NCBI GenBank assembly: GCA_015061815.1
Contig: SUVW01000003.1
Location: 1-64,000 of the forward strand
Length of the DNA: 64,000 bases
Direction of reading: 5' to 3'
Source of the DNA: Lentisphaerota bacterium
GTDB lineage: Bacteria; Verrucomicrobiota; Lentisphaeria; Victivallales; Victivallaceae
This document shows positions 49,918-58,727 of the stretch, one piece after another. The notes under the pieces are model-generated. The model made no database searches. It was given only the letters and a program-made list of their open reading frames with translations, and was not told the origin of the DNA. The translations under genes and the position numbers were made by a program. Position 1 is the first letter of the stretch, and every line of letters begins with the position of its first letter.

Positions 49918-51538
49918 TTTTCATTCCTTCCATTTTTTCCACCAGTTCACGGTGTTTTTTCATTACGACCAGCAGTGGTTCAGGATTGCGCATCCGGTCG
50001 ATATTCAAACCGAAGTGCCGCAAGACCTCAAACCCGATGAGGATGTTGCCTTGCTCATTGACATGCATGGCGTTGAGCATATATTTGTAACGGAAAGTAT
50101 TTTCATCCAGCTGATCAAAAAGTTTGTACTGATCTATCAGCGGCCAGTTGTTTTTTGCCGCCTCTTCACGCACGATATCCATATTTTTCAGGAAGCCTTT
50201 TGCCCGGTCAGGTTCCATTGCGGGAATATCCATTTTGTAATAGGTCTGGAACACCGGCAAAGCTCCGCACTCTTCAACCCGTCTGGCGATTTCCCGCAGA
50301 TTTGCCCGGTACTCTGCTTCCGGAACGAATTTGCCGGGGGTGGTGTCACAATCATTGCCGCCCAGCGTGATGATCACCACATCCGGCGAAAATGATTTCA
50401 CATCCCGGTCAAAACGGGCAAGTGCTTCGCGGGTGTTGTTGCCGACCGCACCGGAATTGATGACCCATACCGGTTTGAAATAGGTATAACGCAATCCCAG
50501 ATGCAGGACATCGCCCCAGTGGGTGCCTGCCATATAGCGGTCGGTATTGGATGATCCGAAAAGGACTATCCGCAAAGTATCCCGCTTATCCAGTCTTTCA
50601 CGGACAGCCGAAAAGTCATTCATCTTTTTTACTCCTTTATTTTTCATATCCGATGGACTTTTTTGTTCAGAAACCGGTTGTTTTTTCATCAACTTTGCCG
50701 CATGAGCGCGAATCAGCTCCAGAATATACGGATTGCATGCTTTGTTTTGCTTCTCCGCCTGACTGCACAATGTTTCATATTCCGGAATGGAGATCAAATA
50801 TTCCGGTTCATGCCAGCGGTTGTAAAGAGGAATCATTGACGGTATCTGCTGCCAATGGGCGGTGGCAGCAGATAATTTTTCCTTATCCATGCCGAATGCC
50901 TGCAATACGGTTGCAGCCATCAGCTGATTGCCGTAGCCATTCATATGCAAGCCATCGACCGTAAGTTTCAGCTTTTCTTTGCGGGTACAACTTTTTAATG
51001 CAGTTTCAAATGCCTTTGCGGTATCAGCAAGAACCAGTTTTCTGGCAGCGGCTTCCTCCCGGAGAAATTTGATATATCCGGCAAGTTTCTGATTATTTTT
51101 ATTTCCCAGATCTTCTCCGATGACCGTCGGGGTAAGAACCATCACTTTGATACCGGCATTTTGCGCCATATCAAAAATGTCACGCATATTTTTCTGATAT
51201 TCCGGTAATTCAACCCGTTTGGTGCTGTGAGCGACATCGTTGACGCCGCAATTGACCAGAAGCCAGTCGGGCTTCTGGGCGATCAACCGTCGGAAACGGG
51301 AGAGCATCTGGGTGGATTTATTTCCGCTGACTCCGGCGGGAATGACTTCGATACGGCATCCGGCGGTTTTCAGAGCACTTTCCACCAACCGCACATAGCC
51401 GTATGGATTATTACCGTATTGGGTGATGGAATCTCCGAGGAAGAGAACCTTTTCTCCGGATTTCACCAGTAATTCAGCCGACAGCTGAAAAGCGCAGAAC
51501 AAGGCAAGACAGCTGAAAAGAAATTTTTTGATTTTCAT
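49910..51538 (-). CDS. Secreted double-domain SGNH hydrolase
   Basis: 542 aa with signal peptide MKIKKFLFSCLALFCAFQLS. Two SGNH esterase domains lie in tandem. The first has VLFLGDSITQYG, NCGVNDVA and DGLHMNGYGNQ. The second (from about residue 306) has IVLFGSSNTDRYM, ITLGGNDCDTTPG and NAMHVNEQGN. The linker codes MKNKGVKKMNDF, whose DNA holds a perfect SD, AAAGGAG, 8 nt before an ATG (50623). The second domain therefore looks like a formerly separate gene joined by loss of a stop and may still be translated on its own. Likely polysaccharide deacetylation. The start overlaps the alpha/beta hydrolase stop (ATGA). Confidence 0.87.
   Translation of the reverse strand: MKIKKFLFSCLALFCAFQLSAELLVKSGEKVLFLGDSITQYGNNPYGYVRLVESALKTAGCRIEVIPAGVSGNKSTQMLSRFRRLIAQKPDWLLVNCGVNDVAHSTKRVELPEYQKNMRDIFDMAQNAGIKVMVLTPTVIGEDLGNKNNQKLAGYIKFLREEAAARKLVLADTAKAFETALKSCTRKEKLKLTVDGLHMNGYGNQLMAATVLQAFGMDKEKLSAATAHWQQIPSMIPLYNRWHEPEYLISIPEYETLCSQAEKQNKACNPYILELIRAHAAKLMKKQPVSEQKSPSDMKNKGVKKMNDFSAVRERLDKRDTLRIVLFGSSNTDRYMAGTHWGDVLHLGLRYTYFKPVWVINSGAVGNNTREALARFDRDVKSFSPDVVIITLGGNDCDTTPGKFVPEAEYRANLREIARRVEECGALPVFQTYYKMDIPAMEPDRAKGFLKNMDIVREEAAKNNWPLIDQYKLFDQLDENTFRYKYMLNAMHVNEQGNILIGFEVLRHFGLNIDRMRNPEPLLVVMKKHRELVEKMEGMKNE
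50623..50640 (-). promoter_or_regulatory. Internal ribosome binding site in the double SGNH gene
   Basis: On the minus strand, ATAAAGGAGTAAAAAAGATG: consensus SD, 8-nt spacing, in-frame ATG exactly at the start of the second SGNH domain. Confidence 0.6.
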
Positions 51539-53235
51539 TTATTGTTCTCCAGAATAAAGTTGACGGTTTCGGCCGGATCTTCCAGACCGTGCGGATGATG
51601 ACCGCACTTTTCTTTGGTGATGATTTTGATTTTGCCGCCGAGTTTACGCCAGCGTTCCGCAAGGATATAAGTATTTTCCGCCGGCGGGACGACTTTGTCA
51701 TCCAAACCGATGACGTGGATGATGGCAATTTTTTCCGGATCGAGCCGGTCAAGGATATCTACCGGATTGCCGGGATATTTTTTCGCTTCTTCATCAGATT
51801 TGAAGCCGTAAAGTTTTTTCAGCAATCTCCAATCGCCTTTGCTGCCGCCGTATTTGCCGAATGGTCCGGGCCAGGAACGGAAATCACACACCGGCGCATC
51901 GCCATATATAACCGAAACGGTATCCGGATTTTCGGAAGCGAAACGGTAAGCATAAAGTCCGCCGCGACTGATACCGATAAGAACACCTTTTTCTTTCAGT
52001 TTCAAGCGTTGAAGCAGGTCATAAAACATCCGGAAACTTTTCTGTGCTTCCGGGGCACCGAATGTATTGCCGACCTTGATGTTGGCGTGATGATAACCGT
52101 TGTCCAGAAGCTGAAATGCGGCACAACGTTCTACAAACGCCGTTGGGAACTCCATGCACCAGCTCCAGGGATTGCCGGCAGCGGCTTTTTTCGGCAGAAC
52201 CACCCACGCCTTTTTCCCGTTGACCATGAAATTCCGGCGGACATATCCATACCAGAGGTCGGTGGAAACATATTCGGGGACATCAGGAATATCCTGCACC
52301 GCAAATTCCTGCTGCAGCCGGGCGATAACCTGGTCACCGTCAAGGATCTCCATGATATTGAATGGCTTGGAAGTCTTTACTTCGACCACGCTTCCGGCGG
52401 CAGCGGCGGTGAATTTGCCGGATTCAGCGATTTTGCCGTCGGTTTCCAGCGTTCTGAAACTCCACTGTCCCGGTACGGCGGCAAATATTCCGGCACCTCC
52501 GGGTTTCAATTCGCCGACGATATCTTTTCCGGCACCGGAAACTTTTTTCAAGCCCCGGAAAGGAATGACGGTGAATTTTTCCACATGGGATGCTCCGGGG
52601 GCGAGCACTTTTACCGGCTGCCGCCACTCTACTGTCGGGGGATTGCGCTTGCTCAACCACATATAGAAACACTGCGGTTTTTCCTCAAGCAGCCAAACTG
52701 CGCCTTCACCGGAACTGCTGCTGACCGCACACCAGCGGTCTGCCGGATGATAAAGCCAGAAATCCAATTCCTTAAAGGGGCGTTTGAGAGAATATATACC
52801 GTCATCATGGGGAAAAAACCATACCGATTCCCCGTCTTTTTCACCGGAAAAGTTCTGAATGGTGAACCCGGTTTTCTTATCTTTGCCGGTACGGTTGGTA
52901 AAGGTGTACTGCACCTCCAGCGCGGCCCGTCCGGCAGGAGCATCGAACCGGGCGGCAAGCTCCAATCCGGCAAGGATATCTTCCTGCCCGGCGGTTATGA
53001 AACCGTTATCTGCCGGTTGGGCGGAAATCTTTTTCAATGAATCGACCGCCCGGGTGTTGTAGACACGGGCATAGCCGAACTTCCCGGCAGGGAAACCTCC
53101 GGGGAGGATGACTTTGCTCAAATGTCCCCCCTCTGCCAGACTTACTTCGGCACGGAAAAATTCATTGCCGATCTCCGCCGAAGTAAGGGAAAAGGCAGTC
53201 AAAAAACAGAAAATAAAACAAACATGCCTGAACAT
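51535..53235 (-). CDS. Secreted alpha/beta hydrolase with N-terminal beta-sandwich
   Basis: 566 aa with signal peptide MFRHVCFIFCFLTAFSLTSA. Residues about 20-300 form a beta-rich module (YTFTNRTGKDKKTGFTIQNF) resembling the N-terminal region of the upstream GH42-like protein (both have a KVSGAG followed by a beta domain). The C-terminal part is an alpha/beta hydrolase with nucleophile motif GISRGGLYAYRFASENP near residue 422, HVIGLDDKVVPPAENTY (Asp region) and EKCGHHPHGLEDP (His). It may be a carbohydrate esterase. It lies 16 bp after the CBM-like gene and overlaps the double SGNH gene by 4 bp. Confidence 0.82.
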   Translation of the reverse strand: MFRHVCFIFCFLTAFSLTSAEIGNEFFRAEVSLAEGGHLSKVILPGGFPAGKFGYARVYNTRAVDSLKKISAQPADNGFITAGQEDILAGLELAARFDAPAGRAALEVQYTFTNRTGKDKKTGFTIQNFSGEKDGESVWFFPHDDGIYSLKRPFKELDFWLYHPADRWCAVSSSSGEGAVWLLEEKPQCFYMWLSKRNPPTVEWRQPVKVLAPGASHVEKFTVIPFRGLKKVSGAGKDIVGELKPGGAGIFAAVPGQWSFRTLETDGKIAESGKFTAAAAGSVVEVKTSKPFNIMEILDGDQVIARLQQEFAVQDIPDVPEYVSTDLWYGYVRRNFMVNGKKAWVVLPKKAAAGNPWSWCMEFPTAFVERCAAFQLLDNGYHHANIKVGNTFGAPEAQKSFRMFYDLLQRLKLKEKGVLIGISRGGLYAYRFASENPDTVSVIYGDAPVCDFRSWPGPFGKYGGSKGDWRLLKKLYGFKSDEEAKKYPGNPVDILDRLDPEKIAIIHVIGLDDKVVPPAENTYILAERWRKLGGKIKIITKEKCGHHPHGLEDPAETVNFILENNK

Positions 53236-53251
53236 TACAGTATTTCCTGAA

Positions 53252-54058
53252 TCACTCTTCCGTATCGGCGGAGAGATTTTTGACTGTCACATCTTTGAAT
53301 TGGATGGTCTGTTTGGAACCGATCAGGATGAATACTTTTGCCCGTCCGGTTTGGGGCCACCATTTGTTGTTGGTATACTGTCTGCCGGTCAGGTTGATCC
53401 CTTTGATCTTACCGGAAAAAGTTGTCCACTCTTTACCGGCCTTTTTGCCCGAAGTGCCGCTCCACAATTCGCCGCGACTGTGCAGCCGCACCGCAGTTCC
53501 GGAAGCGTAATCTTTTTTCAGCGGAGCTTTGAGCGTAACTTTATGTTCCGCGCCGTCCGGAGAAATTTTCGCCGCATGAACGACCTCGTTATTAGGCAGG
53601 TCGGAATAATCCGCTTTGGCGTTGAATGCCAGATAATTCACCCCCGGACGCAATTTATCCACCCCTTTAAGGCGCAATTCACTGTCCCCGGCTTTGGCAT
53701 CGGCGGCCAGCGAACACAGCGGAGCGTTGGCGTTCAGTACCGCATAAGCTGGAATTTCCACGCCGTCTTCATCCAGAGGGATAAAACCGAATTCCACGCG
53801 GGTGAGATCTTTCTGACTGCCGGGAGTGCGGAATTGCCCGGTGATCTCATATTCCACATCGGGATCGACCTCAAAACTCCGTTTGCTGGAAATGCGCACA
53901 TGGCCGGAAATTTCCAGAAATTCATCCATCTGGGAGAATTTTCGCCAATGCGGCAGTTCCCATGCCGCATTGTTCCATGCGGCAAGAACCTCTTCTGCGG
54001 TCAGAAGTGCAGCAGACCCCATCACCAGTGCCAGCATAATTTTTTTCATACTCTTCAT
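53252..54058 (-). CDS. Secreted CBM-like protein
   Basis: 268 aa with signal peptide MKSMKKIMLALVMGSAALLTA. The rest is beta-rich (FEVDPDVEYEITGQFRTPGS, GRAKVFILIGSKQTIQFKDVTV) and looks like a galactose-binding or CBM-type sandwich, without a catalytic signature. It sits between the GH42-like and alpha/beta hydrolase genes with 16-17 bp spacers, so it is made with them. A substrate-binding helper role is inference. ATG at 54058 with AAAGGATAATATT. Confidence 0.7.
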   Translation of the reverse strand: MKSMKKIMLALVMGSAALLTAEEVLAAWNNAAWELPHWRKFSQMDEFLEISGHVRISSKRSFEVDPDVEYEITGQFRTPGSQKDLTRVEFGFIPLDEDGVEIPAYAVLNANAPLCSLAADAKAGDSELRLKGVDKLRPGVNYLAFNAKADYSDLPNNEVVHAAKISPDGAEHKVTLKAPLKKDYASGTAVRLHSRGELWSGTSGKKAGKEWTTFSGKIKGINLTGRQYTNNKWWPQTGRAKVFILIGSKQTIQFKDVTVKNLSADTEE

Positions 54059-54075
54059 AATATTATCCTTTCAAA

Positions 54076-57000
54076 TTATTTGAGGGCATCAGCCCGGTTG
54101 ATTTTTGCTTCAATGACTTTTCCGGAAATAACTTCGCGGATCTTCACCGTCCAGATACCGGCGGCATCGGAAAGAGCAAAGGGGACAGTAAAACCGGCTC
54201 TACCGTCTTTCACGGTCACATTGGCAGAATATTCGCCGACTTCTCTGCCGTCGGGGGCGATCACGGTACAGCGCACCACTGTATCGGTGATATTTTTCAG
54301 TTTGATTTGGATGCTGTTCCCGGAAACTTTGACCGGCGCGAACTCCGGTTGAGCTTTGAGAACGGCCAACGCCTGCGGCAGTCCCTGATCGAATGCGATT
54401 TGGAATTCTTTGCCTTTGCCCAGATACCTGCCGCTGACCAGATCGTAAACGTGACCGGATTCCGGCAACACCAGATGCGCCTGTTTGCGGACTTCAACCG
54501 CAGAGGTGATACCGGCCAGAAGCGAACCATCCGGGAAACGGCGGAGGAAGTATTCCGCTTCGATAAGCGGAGATTTATCCTGATTGAAAAGTTTCACCGG
54601 CCGGGGTGTGATACCGGCTTTTTTCAATATCGCCGCGAACTGATTCTGTTCGAATACCAGCTGTTTACGGTTGAGTTTGGAATCCGGTGCAGCGGAAAGC
54701 AGCACATAAGAGGGGTCCGGCTCATCACTTACTTTGGAACGGCCTTTGGAACGGCGGAAAATATCTTTCAACGCCGGAGTTTCCCGTTTGCGGCAGTCGG
54801 CATAGCGTTTGGCCGGGACACCTTCAGCAAGCACACAGCCGCCATTGGTGAAAAATCTGCGGACTGCGGCGACCTCTTCATCAGACATTGCGGTAGTATC
54901 CGGCATGACCAACAATTTGAATGAGGAGTTGTCCAGAACTCCTTTTGCCACCTCTTCATAGGAAACAAAACGGAAAGGCACACCCATATTGCGGCAGAGC
55001 AGAACATATTTGGTCCACATATCCCGATGATCCGGCATGCGCCGTTCGATAAATGCAGCACGCAAAGATGCCTGCGAATAGTAAACGGCCACCTGCGGAG
55101 CCGGTTCTTTACAGACATTCATCAGCAGTCTGCCCACACCGTTGCGCAAAGTAAGCAGTGACGGCAAAGCATCACGCAGAGGCTTCTGAAAGGTCAGATC
55201 CGGGAAAAGAACCGTTGACTGGATACACCACAGCGACATACCGTGATTACCCATCAGTGAAGAACGCCATATTTTCCAGATCTGCTCTTTGCCGAGGTGA
55301 TTATAACCGATGTACCAGGGGATGGAACGGTAACTTGCTTTGCCGAAAGAACGGTGTATCTCATCATAGTGTTTGCCGGAATAGTTCTGCAGCACATCAA
55401 ATGCCTGCATCTGTTTCCACCAGTCTATACCGCCGTAAGCGTTAGGGTTCTGGGTCCCGGAGTTGGACAATCTGGCACCGGGGTCATATTTCCGCAGACC
55501 GGCTTTGACCTCCTGCAGATGGTTTGCCACCACATCATCCATGAATTCCCGGTGGTCTGACCAGCCGGCGATATGTTTGCCTTTGGTACTCCAGACCTCC
55601 TCTTTGGTAAAGGGCACGACCTTTTCCCAGCCGGTAAATTTGCTTTCCCACCGGGCATTGAGATTTTCCAGAGTGCCGTACCGTTTTTTCAGGAACTCTC
55701 TGAAGTTGTGCAGACAGTAGGTGGAGAAACAGAAATCCACCGGGGCTCCGCTGCGGGAAAGTGCCAATTCATCACCGGAATCATAAAATGATGCACCGAT
55801 ATCGAAACCGTGCTGTCCATTCGTTTTCCATCCTTCACGCCATTTTTTCTGCAGTTCCGGATCGGAAATACATTTTTTCCGGGCGAGAAGCTGTTTATTG
55901 CCGGTTTTAAGATATTCATTGGATGCAAAATTCTGACTGCCGATACCGTTGGGAGCCATCGAACGCACTTCGAAATTCCCCAGAAGCGGATGGGGATCGC
56001 CCCAGCAATTCATCAGGATGTCCAGACCGAATTTCCGGTAGATTTGAGCATTGCGTTTCATCCGGTAATAGGCATCGGCATCATGCCAGTAGATGATGGA
56101 ATTGACTTTGAATTCATCCCATGCCAGCAATTTTTCCGCAGGACGGGTGATAAAGTAACAGCCGGACATATCAATTTCTCTGCCGTCGGCATCAAAGAGA
56201 TAAACCCGGATGCGGGAATAACGTGACGGCAATTCATTTTTCAGAACAAATGAACCTTTGCCGATCTCCGAAGCTTTACCGGTTTTACGGGCAAGCAGAC
56301 GGTCATAGGAATCCACCAGATCGATCCGCAGCTGCGGGTCGCCGCCGGAAACGGCAGCTTCATAGTTTATCGTATCGCCATCCCGGTAATTTTTACGGTC
56401 GGTGACCACTGATTTTATAACAGAGGCCGGTTCATTTTTCACGCTCCAGCTGCCCCAGTTGAGTACTTCACCTTTATCATTGCGGATGACCATAGTGATG
56501 TACTGATCACCGGCGTATCTGCCGACCGGCAGATCAAGAGCAAGAACATTTTTTCCGGAAGTCAGAACATCCTCTTTGCTTCCGGAAGATTGCAATTCAT
56601 TGAGCCGGTTGAAAATCCGGTATTCCACTTTTGCTTTGCCGGAGTATGCCGACGTGGTATTCAAAGTGATCTGCGCCCGGTCATTATTGATTTTGACGTC
56701 AAATTTGCCCAGTTCCAGCGGTATGGCTCTGCCGGAAGCGCAGATGATCCCCTTGGCGAGCATGGAAAAGTAAAGATCGACCGGAGTCGGATGATCGTAC
56801 ACATAGTACGGTTCCGGCGGATCATGCGGAATCAGCACCGAAAAGTACATTTTCGGAGAAAAGGTATAAGCAACTACTTTGCCTTTGCCCCAGTTATTTA
56901 CCGTTATATAAGGAGTTTTACCGACCGTTGCAACGGCATTGGGATTTTCCTTGAACGGGAAAACATCTGATGCCGGGAACAATTCAAAAGGTATGCCGGA

Positions 57001-58626
57001 GGTGAGGAAGTTATCTTTGACCGCAACGGGAACACCTTTGATCTTACTGCCGCGCAACATTGTCCCCAGAGAAGTCATGTCGACCCTGTCATGTACTGCG
57101 GTGTAGATCAAACCGGTACCGGCTTTGACTTTTTTGCTGATGGTATTGCGGATATCATTGGGGAATTCAGAGTAGAGAATACCGCCGATAAGGATCACAT
57201 CGTAATCTTTGGCAAGAGCTTTGCGCATATTGTTGAAAACGGCTTCTTTGCTGCCGTTGCCGTAATCTTCAGCGAATTTATATACGCCGGCCATCAATTT
57301 GCCGTTGTTCTGATAGACCCATGACATGCCGTAAGTGATGTCGAGCCGGTCGGAAAGGTCACCGATTTGCGGGATATGGGGAGTCAGAGCGAGAACTTTG
57401 ATTTTGCCTCCGGCAAGCGGTTTGGCAAAGGGAAACGCTTCCGGATCAGACTCATGGTGTGTCCAACTGGTGTAATCATAAGCTTTGATCACGGGTTCCA
57501 GCTGTTTTTGCAGATGATCGATCTTCCAGGAATCTGCAGCATTGCCGGTGATCACCCGTGAATTAAGACGGGCAAGCTCGTTATTTCCGGATTTGATGAC
57601 CGCTTCCAATTCAGTGCATCCGGCACTTTGACACCGGATGGAAGCGGAGAAATTTTTCACAGTATCACGCCGGTCAAAGACGAGTTCGGTACTTTTCACC
57701 TTTTCCCATGCCGCATTGTTGCTGTCGCGCTTGAATAATTCGACTGAAACTTTGCCTTTATTGCTGTTGAATATCCGGATATCCAACGGAATACCGGCAT
57801 TGACGGCAGCTTTCTCCTCATGGATGATCGCTCCGGCGATCCCGTTCCCGGCACCGGAAACTTTGGGCAACGCGGTAAAGGGTATGATTTGGAAAGAGGT
57901 TTTCCATGATTTCCCGTTGACGATCTCCATCGGCCGGAAGGAAAATTCCATAGTTTTTTTCTCAAAGAGCAGATAATTCTGCAATTCCGGGAAGCTGGTG
58001 GTGACCGCGAAACCATTGCCGGAAGGGGCATTGACCGCCAGCCAGGGACGGCTGGGAGAGTGTTCCCAGTCATCGCCGCCTCTGCTGTCACGGATACCTT
58101 TATCCGAGGGGATAAAGTATTTCGGGGAACCTTCTTTGAAAAGCAGCAGTCCGGTATGGATGCGGAATGCGTAAATACTTTTGCCCATTGCCGCATCCTG
58201 GTGGAAAAAGTCGTAATCCACTTTGATCGCGGCACTGCCTTTGGTAAAGGTATACCGCTTGGTCACTTCCAGAAAGTCGATTCCGCCGCCCATGTGATGC
58301 CCCCGGCATTCAACGACAAAGTTTTCTCCCCTCTGCTCACCGTAGAGAGAGAATGGACGTTTGTAAAGATAATCTCTGGAAATATCTTTTTTCCAGTCAA
58401 ATTCCGTAAAAACTCCCCGGTAATCCGTGTTGACAAACTCCTGTTTGGCCGGTTTGTGATAAATCCGGTCGATCCTGCCGCCGACCCGGTTGAAGTAAAC
58501 GATAAGTTTGTCACTTTCCACAACATAGTAACTGTTTTTTTCAATGGAAATATTGCTGACTTTGAAGTCCGCCGCTGACACAGCCAGTACCGTCAGCGAT
58601 AATATGGATAATAAAAATCTCTTCAT
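54076..58626 (-). CDS. Giant secreted GH42-like multidomain glycosidase
   Basis: 1516 aa with signal peptide MKRFLLSILSLTVLAVSAAD. Residues about 25-280 are a beta-sandwich, about 400-600 a Rossmann/GATase-like region (IKVLALTPHIPQIGDLSDRL, YDVILIGGILYSEF), and about 640-840 Ig-like modules. A TIM barrel from about 850 contains NSIIYWHDADAYYRMKRNAQ, GASFYDSGDELALS and FREFLKKRYGTLENLNARWE; the last is the GH42 signature. A second amidotransferase-like trimerisation domain follows (about 1180-1310), with C-terminal Ig strands. Probably a beta-galactosidase-type enzyme; SGDE may hold the acid/base, which I cannot confirm. It follows the pseudopilin gene by 101 bp; a LacI-type operator lies in that gap. 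Confidence 0.78.
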   Translation of the reverse strand: MKRFLLSILSLTVLAVSAADFKVSNISIEKNSYYVVESDKLIVYFNRVGGRIDRIYHKPAKQEFVNTDYRGVFTEFDWKKDISRDYLYKRPFSLYGEQRGENFVVECRGHHMGGGIDFLEVTKRYTFTKGSAAIKVDYDFFHQDAAMGKSIYAFRIHTGLLLFKEGSPKYFIPSDKGIRDSRGGDDWEHSPSRPWLAVNAPSGNGFAVTTSFPELQNYLLFEKKTMEFSFRPMEIVNGKSWKTSFQIIPFTALPKVSGAGNGIAGAIIHEEKAAVNAGIPLDIRIFNSNKGKVSVELFKRDSNNAAWEKVKSTELVFDRRDTVKNFSASIRCQSAGCTELEAVIKSGNNELARLNSRVITGNAADSWKIDHLQKQLEPVIKAYDYTSWTHHESDPEAFPFAKPLAGGKIKVLALTPHIPQIGDLSDRLDITYGMSWVYQNNGKLMAGVYKFAEDYGNGSKEAVFNNMRKALAKDYDVILIGGILYSEFPNDIRNTISKKVKAGTGLIYTAVHDRVDMTSLGTMLRGSKIKGVPVAVKDNFLTSGIPFELFPASDVFPFKENPNAVATVGKTPYITVNNWGKGKVVAYTFSPKMYFSVLIPHDPPEPYYVYDHPTPVDLYFSMLAKGIICASGRAIPLELGKFDVKINNDRAQITLNTTSAYSGKAKVEYRIFNRLNELQSSGSKEDVLTSGKNVLALDLPVGRYAGDQYITMVIRNDKGEVLNWGSWSVKNEPASVIKSVVTDRKNYRDGDTINYEAAVSGGDPQLRIDLVDSYDRLLARKTGKASEIGKGSFVLKNELPSRYSRIRVYLFDADGREIDMSGCYFITRPAEKLLAWDEFKVNSIIYWHDADAYYRMKRNAQIYRKFGLDILMNCWGDPHPLLGNFEVRSMAPNGIGSQNFASNEYLKTGNKQLLARKKCISDPELQKKWREGWKTNGQHGFDIGASFYDSGDELALSRSGAPVDFCFSTYCLHNFREFLKKRYGTLENLNARWESKFTGWEKVVPFTKEEVWSTKGKHIAGWSDHREFMDDVVANHLQEVKAGLRKYDPGARLSNSGTQNPNAYGGIDWWKQMQAFDVLQNYSGKHYDEIHRSFGKASYRSIPWYIGYNHLGKEQIWKIWRSSLMGNHGMSLWCIQSTVLFPDLTFQKPLRDALPSLLTLRNGVGRLLMNVCKEPAPQVAVYYSQASLRAAFIERRMPDHRDMWTKYVLLCRNMGVPFRFVSYEEVAKGVLDNSSFKLLVMPDTTAMSDEEVAAVRRFFTNGGCVLAEGVPAKRYADCRKRETPALKDIFRRSKGRSKVSDEPDPSYVLLSAAPDSKLNRKQLVFEQNQFAAILKKAGITPRPVKLFNQDKSPLIEAEYFLRRFPDGSLLAGITSAVEVRKQAHLVLPESGHVYDLVSGRYLGKGKEFQIAFDQGLPQALAVLKAQPEFAPVKVSGNSIQIKLKNITDTVVRCTVIAPDGREVGEYSANVTVKDGRAGFTVPFALSDAAGIWTVKIREVISGKVIEAKINRADALK

Positions 58627-58664
58627 TTTGCTCTTTCTTTAATAACTACAGTGATTTTTGAATA

Positions 58665-58680
58665 ACTTTAACGAACAAGT
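58665..58680. promoter_or_regulatory. LacI-type operator-like site upstream of the GH42-like gene
   Basis: ACTTTAACGAACAAGT differs from the site at 59822-59837 by one base (A for T after the central CG). It is placed 38 bp before the GH42-like ATG, in the gap after the pseudopilin. Confidence 0.6.
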
Positions 58681-58727
58681 AAAACCATGAACCGCAAATG
58701 TTGATGATAAAAAATTATTTTCCCTGT

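Noticed and set aside
51589-53040. 483-aa plus-strand ORF
   Set aside because: Antisense shadow of the alpha/beta hydrolase gene; no recognisable motif and no SD.
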